A DNA stretch of 64,000 nucleotides, from contig NZ_BAAADB010000004.1 of the NCBI RefSeq assembly GCF_039522025.1, positions 124,001 to 188,000 on the forward strand, given 5' to 3'. This document shows, one piece after another, positions 9,553-18,920 of the stretch (position 1 is the stretch's first letter; each line of letters begins with the position of its first letter). A model generated the notes under the pieces. That model worked only from the letters and a program-made list of their open reading frames with translations, was not told the DNA's origin and ran no database searches. The stretch comes from Deinococcus depolymerans (GTDB taxonomy: Bacteria; Deinococcota; Deinococci; Deinococcales; Deinococcaceae). The position numbers were made by a program, and so were the translations under genes.

Positions 9553-11829
9553 TCAGCGGCGCAGGGACAGCAGGTCTTCCAGGTGATCCGGCCGGGAGAT
9601 GTGGTAGCCCTGCGCGTAGTCGCAGCCGAGATCGCTGAGCCGGGCGAGCATGGCGGCGTCCTCGACGCCCTCGGCGACGGTCGAGAGGTGCAGGTCCCGC
9701 GCGAGGCGGATGGTGTTGCGCAGCAGCGCGCCCCGCGCGGTCGCCTGCGCGCCTTCCCGCAGGAAGGAACGGTCGAGTTTCACGGTGTCCAGCGGCAGTT
9801 CGGTCAGGAGCGACAGGCTGGAGTGGCCGCTGCCGAAGTCGTCCAGCGCCACACGCACCCCGGCGTCCCGCAGTTTGCGCAGGTGCCGGCACGCCAGGTC
9901 CACGTCCTGCATGACGCTGCTCTCCGTGACTTCCACGGTCAGCAGCTGCGGCGGCACCTGCAGGTCCGCGAGGGTCTGCAGGACCCGCTCGGCGTAGTCC
10001 GGCATCAGCAGTTGCACGGGGCTGACGTTGACGTTCACGTGCGCTTCCGGCCACAGCGCCCGCGCCGCCTGGGTTTCGCGCAGCGCCGTCTGCAGCGCCC
10101 AGTCCCCGAGCTGGTAGATCTGACCGCTGCGTTCCGCGACCGGAATGAAGGTGCTGGGTGGCACGGCGCCCAGCTGCGGGTGCTGCCAGCGCAGCAGCGC
10201 CTCAACCGCGATCCAGCGGCCGGTGTCCACGTCACTGATCGGCTGGTACATCAGTGACAGTTCCTGCCGTTGCGCGGCTCCCTGCAGCTGCGTTTCGAGG
10301 GTGTGTCCGTACTGGCTGCGGCGCAGCATGGTCTCGTTGAAGATGCCCAGGTGTTCGTGCTGGTCGATCGCGTGCTGCAGGGCAAGGTTCGCCTGGCGCA
10401 GCAGCGCCGAGAACGGCACGGGGTACGCGGACTGGGCGTAGCCGGCCACCAGCTTGAGGGTCACCTCGCCCTCGCGCAGCGCGAAGGGTTCCTCGAGCTG
10501 GGTGAGCATCTGTACCGGGTCGATCTGGCCGGGCGTGCGGGTGATCAGCGCCAGTCCGTTGGAACTGATGCGTCCGACCACATGTTCGCTGTCGCCGTTC
10601 CCGAGGCGGGTGGCGAGTTCGCGGATCAGGCGGTCCACGAAGGCGTTCCCGTACAGGCCGCTGAGTTCCTGCAGGCGCGGTACCTCGACCAGCAGGGCGC
10701 TGCGGACGCTGGCGTCGTCCTGCAGCAGTTCCGTCAGGCCGGCCCTGGAGTACGCGCCGGTCAGTTCGTCGCGGAGCGTCTGCTCGCGCAGCTGCGCTTC
10801 GCGGCCCTGCAGGTGGTCGAGCAGGTCGTTGATGGTCCGGGCGAGCACGCCGAGTTCGGTGCGGTTGGTGGGTTCCAGGCGGTGGTTGGGGTCCCGGGCG
10901 ATCCGCTGGGTGTCGGCCACGTACTGCGTCAGGACCCGCAGCACCCGGCGGTTCAGGAACGCCGTGAATGCGAGGATCGCGGCCAGCGTGACGAGCAGGA
11001 TCACCGCCCGTAACTGCCAGAGGGTCTCCTGTCCGGCCAGGTGGACGGCGCGGGGGATGGTGAGTTTCAGGGCCAGTTGCGCGGGACCGCTGGGCGCCTC
11101 GATGGGGGCCACGCCGATCACCTGGCGCGGCTGGTACGACAGGGCCGTGCGGCCGTCGGCCGGGAGGCTGGTGAGCTGCGCGGTGTACGTGCGGGGCGTG
11201 TGCATCAGTTCGCTCAGCGCCTGTTGCGACAGCAGGCGCGCGAACAGCATCACGCCGCCCCGGCCCGTGCCGTCGTCGCGGGTGATGGGCCGGCCGGCCA
11301 TCAGGTACGCCTGGGCGTCGACGAGGACGATGCCCTGCGCGCCCTGCGCCGGCAGTGGGCGCGGCAGCTGGGCCAGCAGGGCCCGGACGGTGGCCGGCGC
11401 CGCGACCACCCGCGCGCCGTCGAGATGCAGCGCGGTGACCAGGCGCCCGTCGGGCGCGGTGATGCCGCCGTAATCCACCCGGCCACCCATGAAGGTGCTC
11501 GTGCCGAACGCGTCGGCCTCGAAGCCGGGGTTGCGGCCGGCCGCGAAGTCGAAGGTGGACGTCCACTGACTGAAGTTCAGGGTGAACAGACTCACCCGCT
11601 GCTCCTCGGTGTCGAGGTCCTCGCGGGCGATCTGCGTGTACTGCACGACCTGTTCCCGCTCGATCTGCCGGAAGCGCCGGTCCATCAGGCCCGGAATCAC
11701 CACCAGCAGCACCAGCAGCGTGGGCACGGCCAGCATGCCGAGCAGGATCACCACCTGCAGGCGCAGCGACTGACCGGGGCCGTGAGGGCCGTTCCACCAC
11801 CAGCGCCGCCGCAGTGCGGGTCGGTTCAC
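9553..11829 (-). CDS. CHASE4-like / HAMP-like / degenerate GGDEF / EAL c-di-GMP phosphodiesterase
   Basis: 758 residues from a GTG. Transmembrane segments lie at about 24-48 and 274-293. The periplasmic part between them has the NFSQWTSTFDFA and GGITAPDGRLV pattern of a CHASE4-type sensor. A HAMP-like linker follows to about 345. The GGDEF domain has SSNGL at 422-426 instead of GGDEF, so it cannot make c-di-GMP but could still bind GTP. The EAL domain is complete: EALLRW (543-545), EVTE near 634, DDFGSG (663-668), KLD near 684 and a C-terminal QGY. The likely activity is hydrolysis of c-di-GMP to pGpG, gated by a periplasmic signal. Confidence 0.88.
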   Translation of the reverse strand: MNRPALRRRWWWNGPHGPGQSLRLQVVILLGMLAVPTLLVLLVVIPGLMDRRFRQIEREQVVQYTQIAREDLDTEEQRVSLFTLNFSQWTSTFDFAAGRNPGFEADAFGTSTFMGGRVDYGGITAPDGRLVTALHLDGARVVAAPATVRALLAQLPRPLPAQGAQGIVLVDAQAYLMAGRPITRDDGTGRGGVMLFARLLSQQALSELMHTPRTYTAQLTSLPADGRTALSYQPRQVIGVAPIEAPSGPAQLALKLTIPRAVHLAGQETLWQLRAVILLVTLAAILAFTAFLNRRVLRVLTQYVADTQRIARDPNHRLEPTNRTELGVLARTINDLLDHLQGREAQLREQTLRDELTGAYSRAGLTELLQDDASVRSALLVEVPRLQELSGLYGNAFVDRLIRELATRLGNGDSEHVVGRISSNGLALITRTPGQIDPVQMLTQLEEPFALREGEVTLKLVAGYAQSAYPVPFSALLRQANLALQHAIDQHEHLGIFNETMLRRSQYGHTLETQLQGAAQRQELSLMYQPISDVDTGRWIAVEALLRWQHPQLGAVPPSTFIPVAERSGQIYQLGDWALQTALRETQAARALWPEAHVNVNVSPVQLLMPDYAERVLQTLADLQVPPQLLTVEVTESSVMQDVDLACRHLRKLRDAGVRVALDDFGSGHSSLSLLTELPLDTVKLDRSFLREGAQATARGALLRNTIRLARDLHLSTVAEGVEDAAMLARLSDLGCDYAQGYHISRPDHLEDLLSLRR

Positions 11830-12291
11830 GGACCCCGCCGGGTGTGGGTGCCGGCCCCCGGTGCAGGGGAGTGCGGGCGTGGCGTTCGGAGGTGTGGGCG
11901 CATCAGGGGGAGGTCTTCCTTGCTGGGCTGGTCAGGCGCCGGGAGTCGGGTGGACCGCGGGGAGTTGAACGCGTGCGGGGCGCTCGGGCAGGCGTGGCGT
12001 CACTCTGATGGGCGCCGGGGCGCGGTGACCGGGAAAGGACGCCCCCGGCGGGCGGAATCCGTCGGCACGGCGGGCGGGAATGGGCGGGCGGGAAGGGGAG
12101 GACCGGACCCGGCTTCGGCCGGTCAGGCGCCAGTGGAGGAGGGAACCGGATGGAACAAGGAGGCGGCGGGGCGACCACAGGGGGCCTTTCTCATCTTGTG
12201 GCACGGGCGCGGCTGAATCATGAGCCACCCATCCTTCACATTTAGATTCCGGGGGCCACCGGCAGAGCGGCGGAGCCGACCGCAGTGCGGA
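11830..12291. other. Intergenic region, no gene seen
   Basis: About 460 bases separate two minus-strand genes. No frame has a plausible start, length and composition. It should contain the promoter of the phosphodiesterase gene at its left edge, but no -35/-10 pair stands out. Near 12275-12290 the palindrome CCGCAGTGCGG precedes GATCAG, and a similar string (CCGCAGTCCGGATCAG) occurs near 891; this may be a remnant of another repeat. Confidence 0.4.
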
Positions 12292-13440
12292 TCAGGAATG
12301 GAGGGGATCGCAGGGCGCGGCGCCGGGCCCGCCGGTCCGCAGGGGCCGCGCCGGGTCGAAGGTCAGGATCCGCACGCCGTTGCGGCCCCCCTGTTTCACG
12401 CAGTACAGCGCCTCGTCCGCGTCCCAGAGCGTGCGGGTACGTGACCACAGGCCGAACGGCGCACCCCCCACCGAGACCGTCACCTGTTCGAGCGGCTCCC
12501 CGAACGGCGTGGCGGCGATCAGGTCGCACAGGCGCTGCGCGACTTCCTCGATCCGGCTGTGCTGGACGCGCCGCAGGATCACGGCGAATTCCTCCCCGCC
12601 GTACCGGTACGCGCGGTCGCGGCCGCGCAGGGCGTCCGAGAGCAGGCCCCCGATCCGCGCGAGGACCTGATCGCCCACCGGGTGACCGTGACGGTCGTTC
12701 ACCTGCTTGAAGTGATCCACGTCGATCAGCAGCAGTGCGTCTCCCGGCGCGGTGAAGGGCAGGTCCAGCTCGAACTGACGGCGGTTCGGCAGGCCCGACA
12801 GGGCGTCCCGGTGCGCCTGCTCCCGGTAGGCGTCCGTGCTCTGCAGCAGGGCGACCCGGCCCGTGATCATGCTGGCCACCGCCCAGAACCCCAGCACGCT
12901 GAAGGCCAGGCAGGGCAGGTAGCTGCGCTGCAACACGTCCAGATCGCCGCCCAGCAGGACCAGTCCCAGGTCGGTGGGCAGGAAGATCAGGCCCGCCACC
13001 CACGCGTGCCGCTGCAGTGATCCGTGGGGGTCACTGATGTTCAGCGCCCAGCGGAACAGGTGCGCCATGCCGCTCACGAGCAGCAGGTTCACCAGCGACA
13101 GCGTGGTGGCCGCCGCGCCGTCCAGCGGTCCGCTGCCCAGCGGGGTCGCCAGCGGCAGCAGGGCCGCCGGCAGGCCCGCGAGCAGGCCGCTGCCCATGCC
13201 GTAGCGCAGCACGATCACCGCGACCGGCACCAGCGACAGGTTCACCCGCAGGCCGCTCTCGTCGACCGGTCCCAGCAGGACGAGTGCGAGCGTGGTCACG
13301 ACCGTCAGCGCCAGCCGCATGCCCTTGAGCCGCCAGTGGCGGGGCGGGGGCCACGAGCGGTACGTGAGACTCATCACGAACGACAGCGTGACGAGCACGC
13401 TGAAATTCACGAACAGACTCTGGATCAGGGACAGGAACAC
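12292..13440 (-). CDS. Membrane diguanylate cyclase (multi-TM sensor, GGDEF)
   Basis: 382 residues if translation starts at GTG 13440. A GTG at 13506 would add 22 residues of atypical Cys- and Trp-containing sequence. The later start matches the likely start of the sister gene at 16024, where the same VxLxxLL...TYRxWPP motif begins. Residues up to about 195 form five or six membrane helices of the 5TM-LYT type (LSLVPVAVIVLRYGMGSGLLAG). The GGDEF domain carries DALSGLPNRRQF, LLLIDVDHFKQVND and an intact YGGEEF. It should make c-di-GMP. It sits 33-100 bases downstream of the PAS-GGDEF-EAL gene on the same strand and may be co-transcribed. Confidence 0.85.
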   Translation of the reverse strand: MFLSLIQSLFVNFSVLVTLSFVMSLTYRSWPPPRHWRLKGMRLALTVVTTLALVLLGPVDESGLRVNLSLVPVAVIVLRYGMGSGLLAGLPAALLPLATPLGSGPLDGAAATTLSLVNLLLVSGMAHLFRWALNISDPHGSLQRHAWVAGLIFLPTDLGLVLLGGDLDVLQRSYLPCLAFSVLGFWAVASMITGRVALLQSTDAYREQAHRDALSGLPNRRQFELDLPFTAPGDALLLIDVDHFKQVNDRHGHPVGDQVLARIGGLLSDALRGRDRAYRYGGEEFAVILRRVQHSRIEEVAQRLCDLIAATPFGEPLEQVTVSVGGAPFGLWSRTRTLWDADEALYCVKQGGRNGVRILTFDPARPLRTGGPGAAPCDPLHS

Positions 13441-13539
13441 GGGGGCAGTGAACTCCAGTCGGGTAGGACAGGGGTGGCGTCGCCACAACGGACAGGCATG
13501 GACCACTCACTGTTTCATACCGCGCCCCGCTCCGTTGCC

Positions 13540-15780
13540 TCAGGTGCCGCGCCCCCCAAACGGGCGGTCTTCCCCCAGCGGGTGGGCGCGCGCGAACGCC
13601 GCCGCTGCCGCCGCCGGAACCGGCCGGCTGAACAGGAACCCCTGGGCGAACCCGCACCCCAGCGCCTGCGCCGACCGCGCCTGCTCGGGCGTCTCGACCC
13701 CCTCGGCCACCACGTTCAGTTCCAGGTGCCGGGCCAGGGTCACCACGCTCGCCACGATGGCCGTCTGCCGGGCGTCGCCGGGCAGGAACGACACGAAACT
13801 CCGGTCGATCTTCAGGGTGCCCACCGGGAAGCGCTGCGCCGCTGACAGCGACGCGAACCCCGTGCCGAAATCGTCCAGCATCAGCGGCACGCCCCGCCGG
13901 TGCAGCGCCCGCATGGCGCGCAGGGCCTCGGGCGTGTCGGCCAGACTGTGCTCGGTGATCTCGAGGTGCAGGCCCGGCGGGAAGGTCATGGTGAGCAGGT
14001 CGCCCGGCGTTCCGGCCTCGACCCCCAGCTGCTGGGCGCTGAGATTGACCGACACGAACAGCCCCGACAGCTCCGGGGCAGCCTGCCATTCCTGCAGCTG
14101 CCGCTGCGCCTCGCGCAGCACCCACGCGCCCAGCGGCACGATCAGGCCGCTGCGTTCCGCCACGTCCAGAAACGCGCCCGGCGTGAGCAGGCCGCGCTGC
14201 GGATGCTGCCAGCGCAGCAGCGCCTCGAAGCCCACGCAGCGCCCGGACGCCAGATGCATGACCGGCTGGTAGTGCAGCGCGAACTGCTTCTCGCGCAGCG
14301 CCACCCGCAACTGCCGTTCGGTGTCCACCCGCGCCAGCGCCTGCTCGTGCATGTGCGGCTCGAACAGCACCGTGCGGTTCTTCCCGCTGCGTTTGGCAGC
14401 GTACATGGCGGTGTCCGCGTCCCGCAGCGGTTCCTCCAGGCGCCGGTACGCCCGGGACGCGGTGGCCAGCCCGATGGACGTGGTGATCCGGACTTCCTCG
14501 CGCTGCAGGCGGAAGGGCCGCAGCATGGCCCGCTGGAGCCGTTCGGCCACCCGCCGGGCATTCACCTCGTCACAGGGGGCGTCCAGCAGCACCGCGAACT
14601 CGTCGCCGCCCATCCGCGCCACCGTGTCCGTGCGGCGCACCGCGTCCTTCAGGCGCGCGGCCGTCTCCAGCAGCAGGCGGTCGCCGGTGAGGTGGCCGTA
14701 GGCGTCGTTCACGTTCTTGAAATCGTCCAGGTCGAGGAACAGCACGGCGTACGGGTGTGCCGGGTCCCGCTCGAAGCGCTGCATGGTCTTCTCCAGCAGG
14801 CTGCCCAGCAGCGCCCGGTTCGGCAGGCCCGTCAGACGGTCGTGCAGCACGTCGTGCCGCAGGCGGTCCTCCGCGTGCTTCTGGGCGGTCACGTCGTGCA
14901 TGGCGACGACCGCGCCCAGCCGCTCGCCGTCCGGTCCCAGCATCGGTCCGCCCGAGGCGCGCACGATCCGCCGGGGCAGGCCGCGCGGGGCGATCACCAT
15001 CTCCACGTCCCGCACCTGCTCGCCCTGCAGGGCCCGGAACAGCGGAATGCGTTCCTGGGACAGCGGGGTCACGCCGTCGACCTCGTACAGGTCGTAGTAG
15101 CGGCTCCACTCGGACGGGGGCACCGGGGCGCTGCCCAGCCCGTGCATCTCGCGGCTCACCCGGTTGAACACCGTCAGGTTCCCGGCGCTGTCGCAGGCGA
15201 CGATGCCGTCCTGAACGTTCTCCAGCAGCGATTCGAGCGCCACGCGCGCCAGCTGCGCCTCACGGGCGGCGGCCACGTACCCGGTGACCTCGCGGCCCTC
15301 CACGATCACCCGCCACACCGGCGTCCCGGCGGTGTCCGGCGCGGGGGCGCGCACCGGCGTGAAACTCAGGTCCACGGCCACCAGCTGACCGTCGGGTCCG
15401 GTGGCCTGCAGGCCCAGCTGCGTGAACTCTCCGGCGCCGGCCCGCAGCGCCGCGCCGCGCACCTCCTGCGCCTCGCGGCCCCCCTCCGGCCACCACGGCG
15501 CCTCCCAGACCGGACGGCCCAGCAACTCGTCGGCGGGGCGCTGGACGGCCTGCAGGGTGCGTTCGTTCAGTTCCAGCAGCGTGCCGTCCGGCGAGAGAAC
15601 CGCCTGGAACTGAGAGGTCCGCTGCCAGAGTTCGAGCCGTTCGTCGCGTTCCCGCTCGGCCGCGTGCAGCGCCGCGCGTGCCGACAGCAGCGGCAGGGAC
15701 TCGTGACCGCTGCTGTCGGCCTGCAGCGGCCGCTGCAGCTCGTTCAGGAGTTCGGACTCCTTCTCTGGACGGGGGGGCAT
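13540..15780 (-). CDS. PAS-PAS-GGDEF-EAL c-di-GMP turnover protein
   Basis: 746 residues, cytoplasmic, with no membrane segment. Two PAS-like domains lie at about 55-165 and 180-300 (the second ends MHDVTAQKHAED). The GGDEF domain has DRLTGLPNRALL and an intact MGGDEF at 391-395. The EAL domain has FEALLRW (519-521), LEITE, DDFGTGFASLS, KIDRSFV and AEGVE. Both catalytic halves look active, so direction of flux must be set by the PAS domains or by binding partners. Transcription is probably leaderless: TATACT ends six bases before the ATG. The gene is divergent from the GGDEF/HD-GYP gene. Confidence 0.9.
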   Translation of the reverse strand: MPPRPEKESELLNELQRPLQADSSGHESLPLLSARAALHAAERERDERLELWQRTSQFQAVLSPDGTLLELNERTLQAVQRPADELLGRPVWEAPWWPEGGREAQEVRGAALRAGAGEFTQLGLQATGPDGQLVAVDLSFTPVRAPAPDTAGTPVWRVIVEGREVTGYVAAAREAQLARVALESLLENVQDGIVACDSAGNLTVFNRVSREMHGLGSAPVPPSEWSRYYDLYEVDGVTPLSQERIPLFRALQGEQVRDVEMVIAPRGLPRRIVRASGGPMLGPDGERLGAVVAMHDVTAQKHAEDRLRHDVLHDRLTGLPNRALLGSLLEKTMQRFERDPAHPYAVLFLDLDDFKNVNDAYGHLTGDRLLLETAARLKDAVRRTDTVARMGGDEFAVLLDAPCDEVNARRVAERLQRAMLRPFRLQREEVRITTSIGLATASRAYRRLEEPLRDADTAMYAAKRSGKNRTVLFEPHMHEQALARVDTERQLRVALREKQFALHYQPVMHLASGRCVGFEALLRWQHPQRGLLTPGAFLDVAERSGLIVPLGAWVLREAQRQLQEWQAAPELSGLFVSVNLSAQQLGVEAGTPGDLLTMTFPPGLHLEITEHSLADTPEALRAMRALHRRGVPLMLDDFGTGFASLSAAQRFPVGTLKIDRSFVSFLPGDARQTAIVASVVTLARHLELNVVAEGVETPEQARSAQALGCGFAQGFLFSRPVPAAAAAAFARAHPLGEDRPFGGRGT

Positions 15781-15786
15781 ACCCGG

Positions 15787-15814
15787 AGTATACCCGCCAC
15801 CCGGAACGCCTGAA
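15787..15814 (-). promoter_or_regulatory. Leaderless promoter of the PAS-GGDEF-EAL gene
   Basis: On the minus strand TTCAGG and TATACT are 16 bp apart, and the consensus-like -10 box ends only six bases before the ATG at 15780. A transcript would start at or next to the start codon, as is common in Deinococcus. Confidence 0.6.
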
Positions 15815-16023
15815 GGAAACCTTCATGAATCCGGGCCGGCTGCGTGTCCGCCGACCAGACCCCTCCCGACCCACCGGGCCCAGAGCGTATCCTGAAACCC
15901 GGCCACCCCGTTTCATTCCCGCGTCCTGACGGCCCGCCCGCCTGCCGCACGCGTCCGGTCCCGGCCCCGACGGTCCCCCGGCCCGCGCCGCCCTTTCCCG
16001 CCGACCCGCAGGACGCCCCCACT

Positions 16024-18717
16024 GTGTTGATCACCCTGCTGAGCAACCTTGGCCTCACGGCGCTGTTCGCTTTCGCGCTCGGTCAGACCTACCGGGTCTG
16101 GCCGCCCACCCACGCCCCGACCGACCGGCTGCTGCGCGCGGCCCTCGCACTGGGCGCCGCCGTGGTGCTCGCCTGGCACGGGCACGCCAGCGGACAGGAG
16201 TACGGTCTGTCCCTGGTGGCGGTCGCGCTGGTCACGCTGCGCTACGGCCCGCTGTACGCCCTGCCCTGCCTGCTCGTCGCGCTGATCCCGGGCCTGCACC
16301 CCGCGCAGGTGCTGCTGCAGAGTGCCGGCGTGATCCTGATGTCCAGCGTGCTGCGCCCCGCGGTCCGCATCGACCTGTCACCCGGCCCGCGCCTGCTGTG
16401 GACCCTGCCGCTGATCTTCCTGACCGGCCACCTGAGCGGCGCCCTCGGCGGCCCCGCCCTCCCGCCGCTCGCCCTGCTGACCACCATGGGACTGCAGGTC
16501 AGCGCCATGGCGCTGATCATCTGGGCCCTGCACAGCCGGCTGCGGCTGCTGAGCGCCTCGTACACCTTCCGGGAACAGGCCTACACCGACGCCCTGACCG
16601 GCCTGTCCAACCGGCGTCAGTTCAGCGACGACCTGGGCCGCATCGAACACGGTGACCACCTGCTGATCCTCGACCTCGACCACTTCAAACGCGTGAACGA
16701 TCAACACGGACACGCCGAGGGCGACGCCACCCTCAAGCGCGTGGCCGCCGCGCTGCGCGCCAGCCTGCGCCCCCAGGACACCGCCTACCGCATCGGCGGC
16801 GAGGAATTCGCCGCGCTGCTGCCCCGCACCTCCCCCGACGACGCCCGGCAGATCGCGGACCGCTGCCGCGAGATGGCCCGGCAACGCCCCCCCGCCCCAC
16901 CCGTGACCCTCTCCGGCGGTCTGGCCCGCCACGGCCTGCGCGACGATCCCGCCGCCACCCACCGCCGGGCCGACGAGGCCCTGTACGCCGCCAAGGAAGC
17001 CGGACGCGACCGGGTCCTGACCGCGCCGCCCGCGCTGCCCTCCACCCTCCCCGCGCCGCGCGGCCCGTGGCAGGCGCTGCGCAGCGTCCTGGAACAGGCA
17101 CCCGACCGTGACTTCGGACCGGCCGAATGGAACGCGCTGCTGCGCGCCGCCTGCGACGGCGTGCCCGACGTGCAGGGCGGCAGCCTGTACGTCGTCGAGG
17201 CCGGTGATTTCATCATGCGCGCCCAGATCGGATTCGACGACGCCCTGCTCGGCGACCGCTGCCCCCCCGGCGCCCAGCGCGCCTGGTACGCCCTGAACGA
17301 CGCCGCCTGGATCAGCGGGCAGCCGCGCGTGCTGCGCGGCTACGCCATCGAAACGGCCGCGCAGCACGCCGCCGAACTCGCCCTGAACAGCGGCGCGCAG
17401 GTCCGCGGCGATCAGTGGCGCCTCACGGACATCTGCGAGACGCTCGGCGTGCCCATCACCGACGACGGGCACGTCATCGCGTTCCTGAACCTCGACCGTT
17501 TCACCCCGGGCGCGGCCTTCGACGCCTCCGCCCAGGAACTCGCCGTGACCTTCGCGGCGCAGGCGTCGCTGCTGCTCGCCGGCCGCGCCCGCCGGGCCCG
17601 CGAGGCCCGCCGCACCCATGAACTCGAGGCGCTCGTGCAGATCACGGGAGCGCTGCGCGACGCGCGTGACATGCCGGCCGTGCTCAGCGCCATGAACTCC
17701 ATGTCGCACGTGCTCCTCGACGCGCTGCAGTCCGTGTACATGCAGTACGACCCCGACAGCGACGCCCTGGTGTCCAGCGGCCTGTACGGGTTCGACGAGA
17801 CCGTCAGTCACCTGCGGCTGCCGCGCGGCCAGGGGCTGTCATGGACGGCGGTCAACGCGCGCGAGGTCATCCGCGTCAACGACCTCAACCGGGACCCGCG
17901 GTCCGTGGGCACGCACTCGGTGCGCGGCGCCGCCGGTCTGCTCGCCCCGCTGTTCAGCCGGGAGCGGCTGCTGGGCGTGCTGGTCGTCATCCGCCACGAA
18001 CCCTTCGGTGAGGACGACGCGCAACTGGCGCGCGCCATCACCGCGCAGAGCGTCACCGCCATCGAACGCGCCGAACGCATCCAGGCGGTCGAGAGTGGCC
18101 GTGACGGCATCCTGCTCGCGCTGGGCCGCGCCCTGGAAGTCCGGGATTTCGAGACGCGCGGCCACACCGAGCGGGTCCTGCGTCTCGCCCAGGCGGTCGG
18201 GCAGGACCTCGGCCTGACCGGCGAGGACCTCGCCGCCCTGCGGGACGGCGCGTACCTGCACGACCTGGGCAAGGTGCAGATCCCGGACGCCGTGCTGCTC
18301 AAACCCGGTCCGCTGGACCACCAGGAATGGGAACTGATGCGCACCCACGCGGGCGCCGGCGAGGACCTCGCCCGGCACATCCCGGGCCTGAGTCCCCGCG
18401 CGCTGGAGGTCATCCGCCACCACCACGAACGCTGGGACGGCTCCGGGTACCCCGACGGACTGCAGGCCGAGGAGATCCCGCTGCTCGCCCGGATCTTCAG
18501 CGTCTGCGACGTGTTCGACGCGCTGATCAGCCCGCGGCCCTACAAGGCCGCCTGGAGCGTCCCGGACGCCCTGACCGAACTGCGCCGCCTGGCCGGGCAG
18601 GGCCTCGACCCGCACGTGGTCGAGGTGTTCCTCACCCACATGGACGCCCACCCGGCCCTTCCGGACGCGCCCGCACCCGACCGGCCCCGCCCGGCGGCCC
18701 GCCCCGGCGAGCGCTGA
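16024..18717 (+). CDS. Hybrid membrane GGDEF-GAF-GAF-HD-GYP protein
   Basis: 897 residues from GTG 16024. An upstream GTG at 15844 would add 60 Pro/Arg residues with no homology and would swallow the divergent promoter region. Order: five or six membrane helices (to about 160) related to those of the gene at 12292; GGDEF with intact GGEEF at 258-262; GAF about 355-515; GAF about 530-680; HD-GYP with LHDLGK (His746-Asp747) and HHERWDGSGYP (GYP 808-810). Synthesis and degradation of c-di-GMP are thus joined through an HD-GYP rather than an EAL domain, which is uncommon. The GAF pair could sense a nucleotide or other small ligand. The gene stands alone between a divergent gene and repeat copy 2. 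Confidence 0.88.
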   Translation: MLITLLSNLGLTALFAFALGQTYRVWPPTHAPTDRLLRAALALGAAVVLAWHGHASGQEYGLSLVAVALVTLRYGPLYALPCLLVALIPGLHPAQVLLQSAGVILMSSVLRPAVRIDLSPGPRLLWTLPLIFLTGHLSGALGGPALPPLALLTTMGLQVSAMALIIWALHSRLRLLSASYTFREQAYTDALTGLSNRRQFSDDLGRIEHGDHLLILDLDHFKRVNDQHGHAEGDATLKRVAAALRASLRPQDTAYRIGGEEFAALLPRTSPDDARQIADRCREMARQRPPAPPVTLSGGLARHGLRDDPAATHRRADEALYAAKEAGRDRVLTAPPALPSTLPAPRGPWQALRSVLEQAPDRDFGPAEWNALLRAACDGVPDVQGGSLYVVEAGDFIMRAQIGFDDALLGDRCPPGAQRAWYALNDAAWISGQPRVLRGYAIETAAQHAAELALNSGAQVRGDQWRLTDICETLGVPITDDGHVIAFLNLDRFTPGAAFDASAQELAVTFAAQASLLLAGRARRAREARRTHELEALVQITGALRDARDMPAVLSAMNSMSHVLLDALQSVYMQYDPDSDALVSSGLYGFDETVSHLRLPRGQGLSWTAVNAREVIRVNDLNRDPRSVGTHSVRGAAGLLAPLFSRERLLGVLVVIRHEPFGEDDAQLARAITAQSVTAIERAERIQAVESGRDGILLALGRALEVRDFETRGHTERVLRLAQAVGQDLGLTGEDLAALRDGAYLHDLGKVQIPDAVLLKPGPLDHQEWELMRTHAGAGEDLARHIPGLSPRALEVIRHHHERWDGSGYPDGLQAEEIPLLARIFSVCDVFDALISPRPYKAAWSVPDALTELRRLAGQGLDPHVVEVFLTHMDAHPALPDAPAPDRPRPAARPGER

Positions 18718-18757
18718 GGGCCGCCCGCGGACGGAGCCCCCCCTCCGGCCCGCCGGA

Positions 18758-18920
18758 TCATACGGACTGCCGTTTGTTTCGCCGACAATCCGGAACTTCA
18801 CCGGATTGCCGGCTCCACGTCCGGAGGGGCGTTTTTCTCCTGCTCTGCGGGGCAGCTCTCCGAGTCGCATCCGCTCGGATTGAATGGTCTTTGCAGCCCA
18901 TTCAATCGGAGTCCGTATCA
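18758..18920. repeat. MITE-like small dispersed repeat, copy 2 (long subtype)
   Basis: 163 bases with TACGGACTGCCG at the left and CGGAGTCCGTA at the right, flanked by TCA on both sides. It includes the long-subtype insert CTGCTCTGCGGGGCAGCTCT. The right-hand TCA is, on the minus strand, the TGA stop of the adjacent metQ gene. The element separates two convergent genes. Confidence 0.8.
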
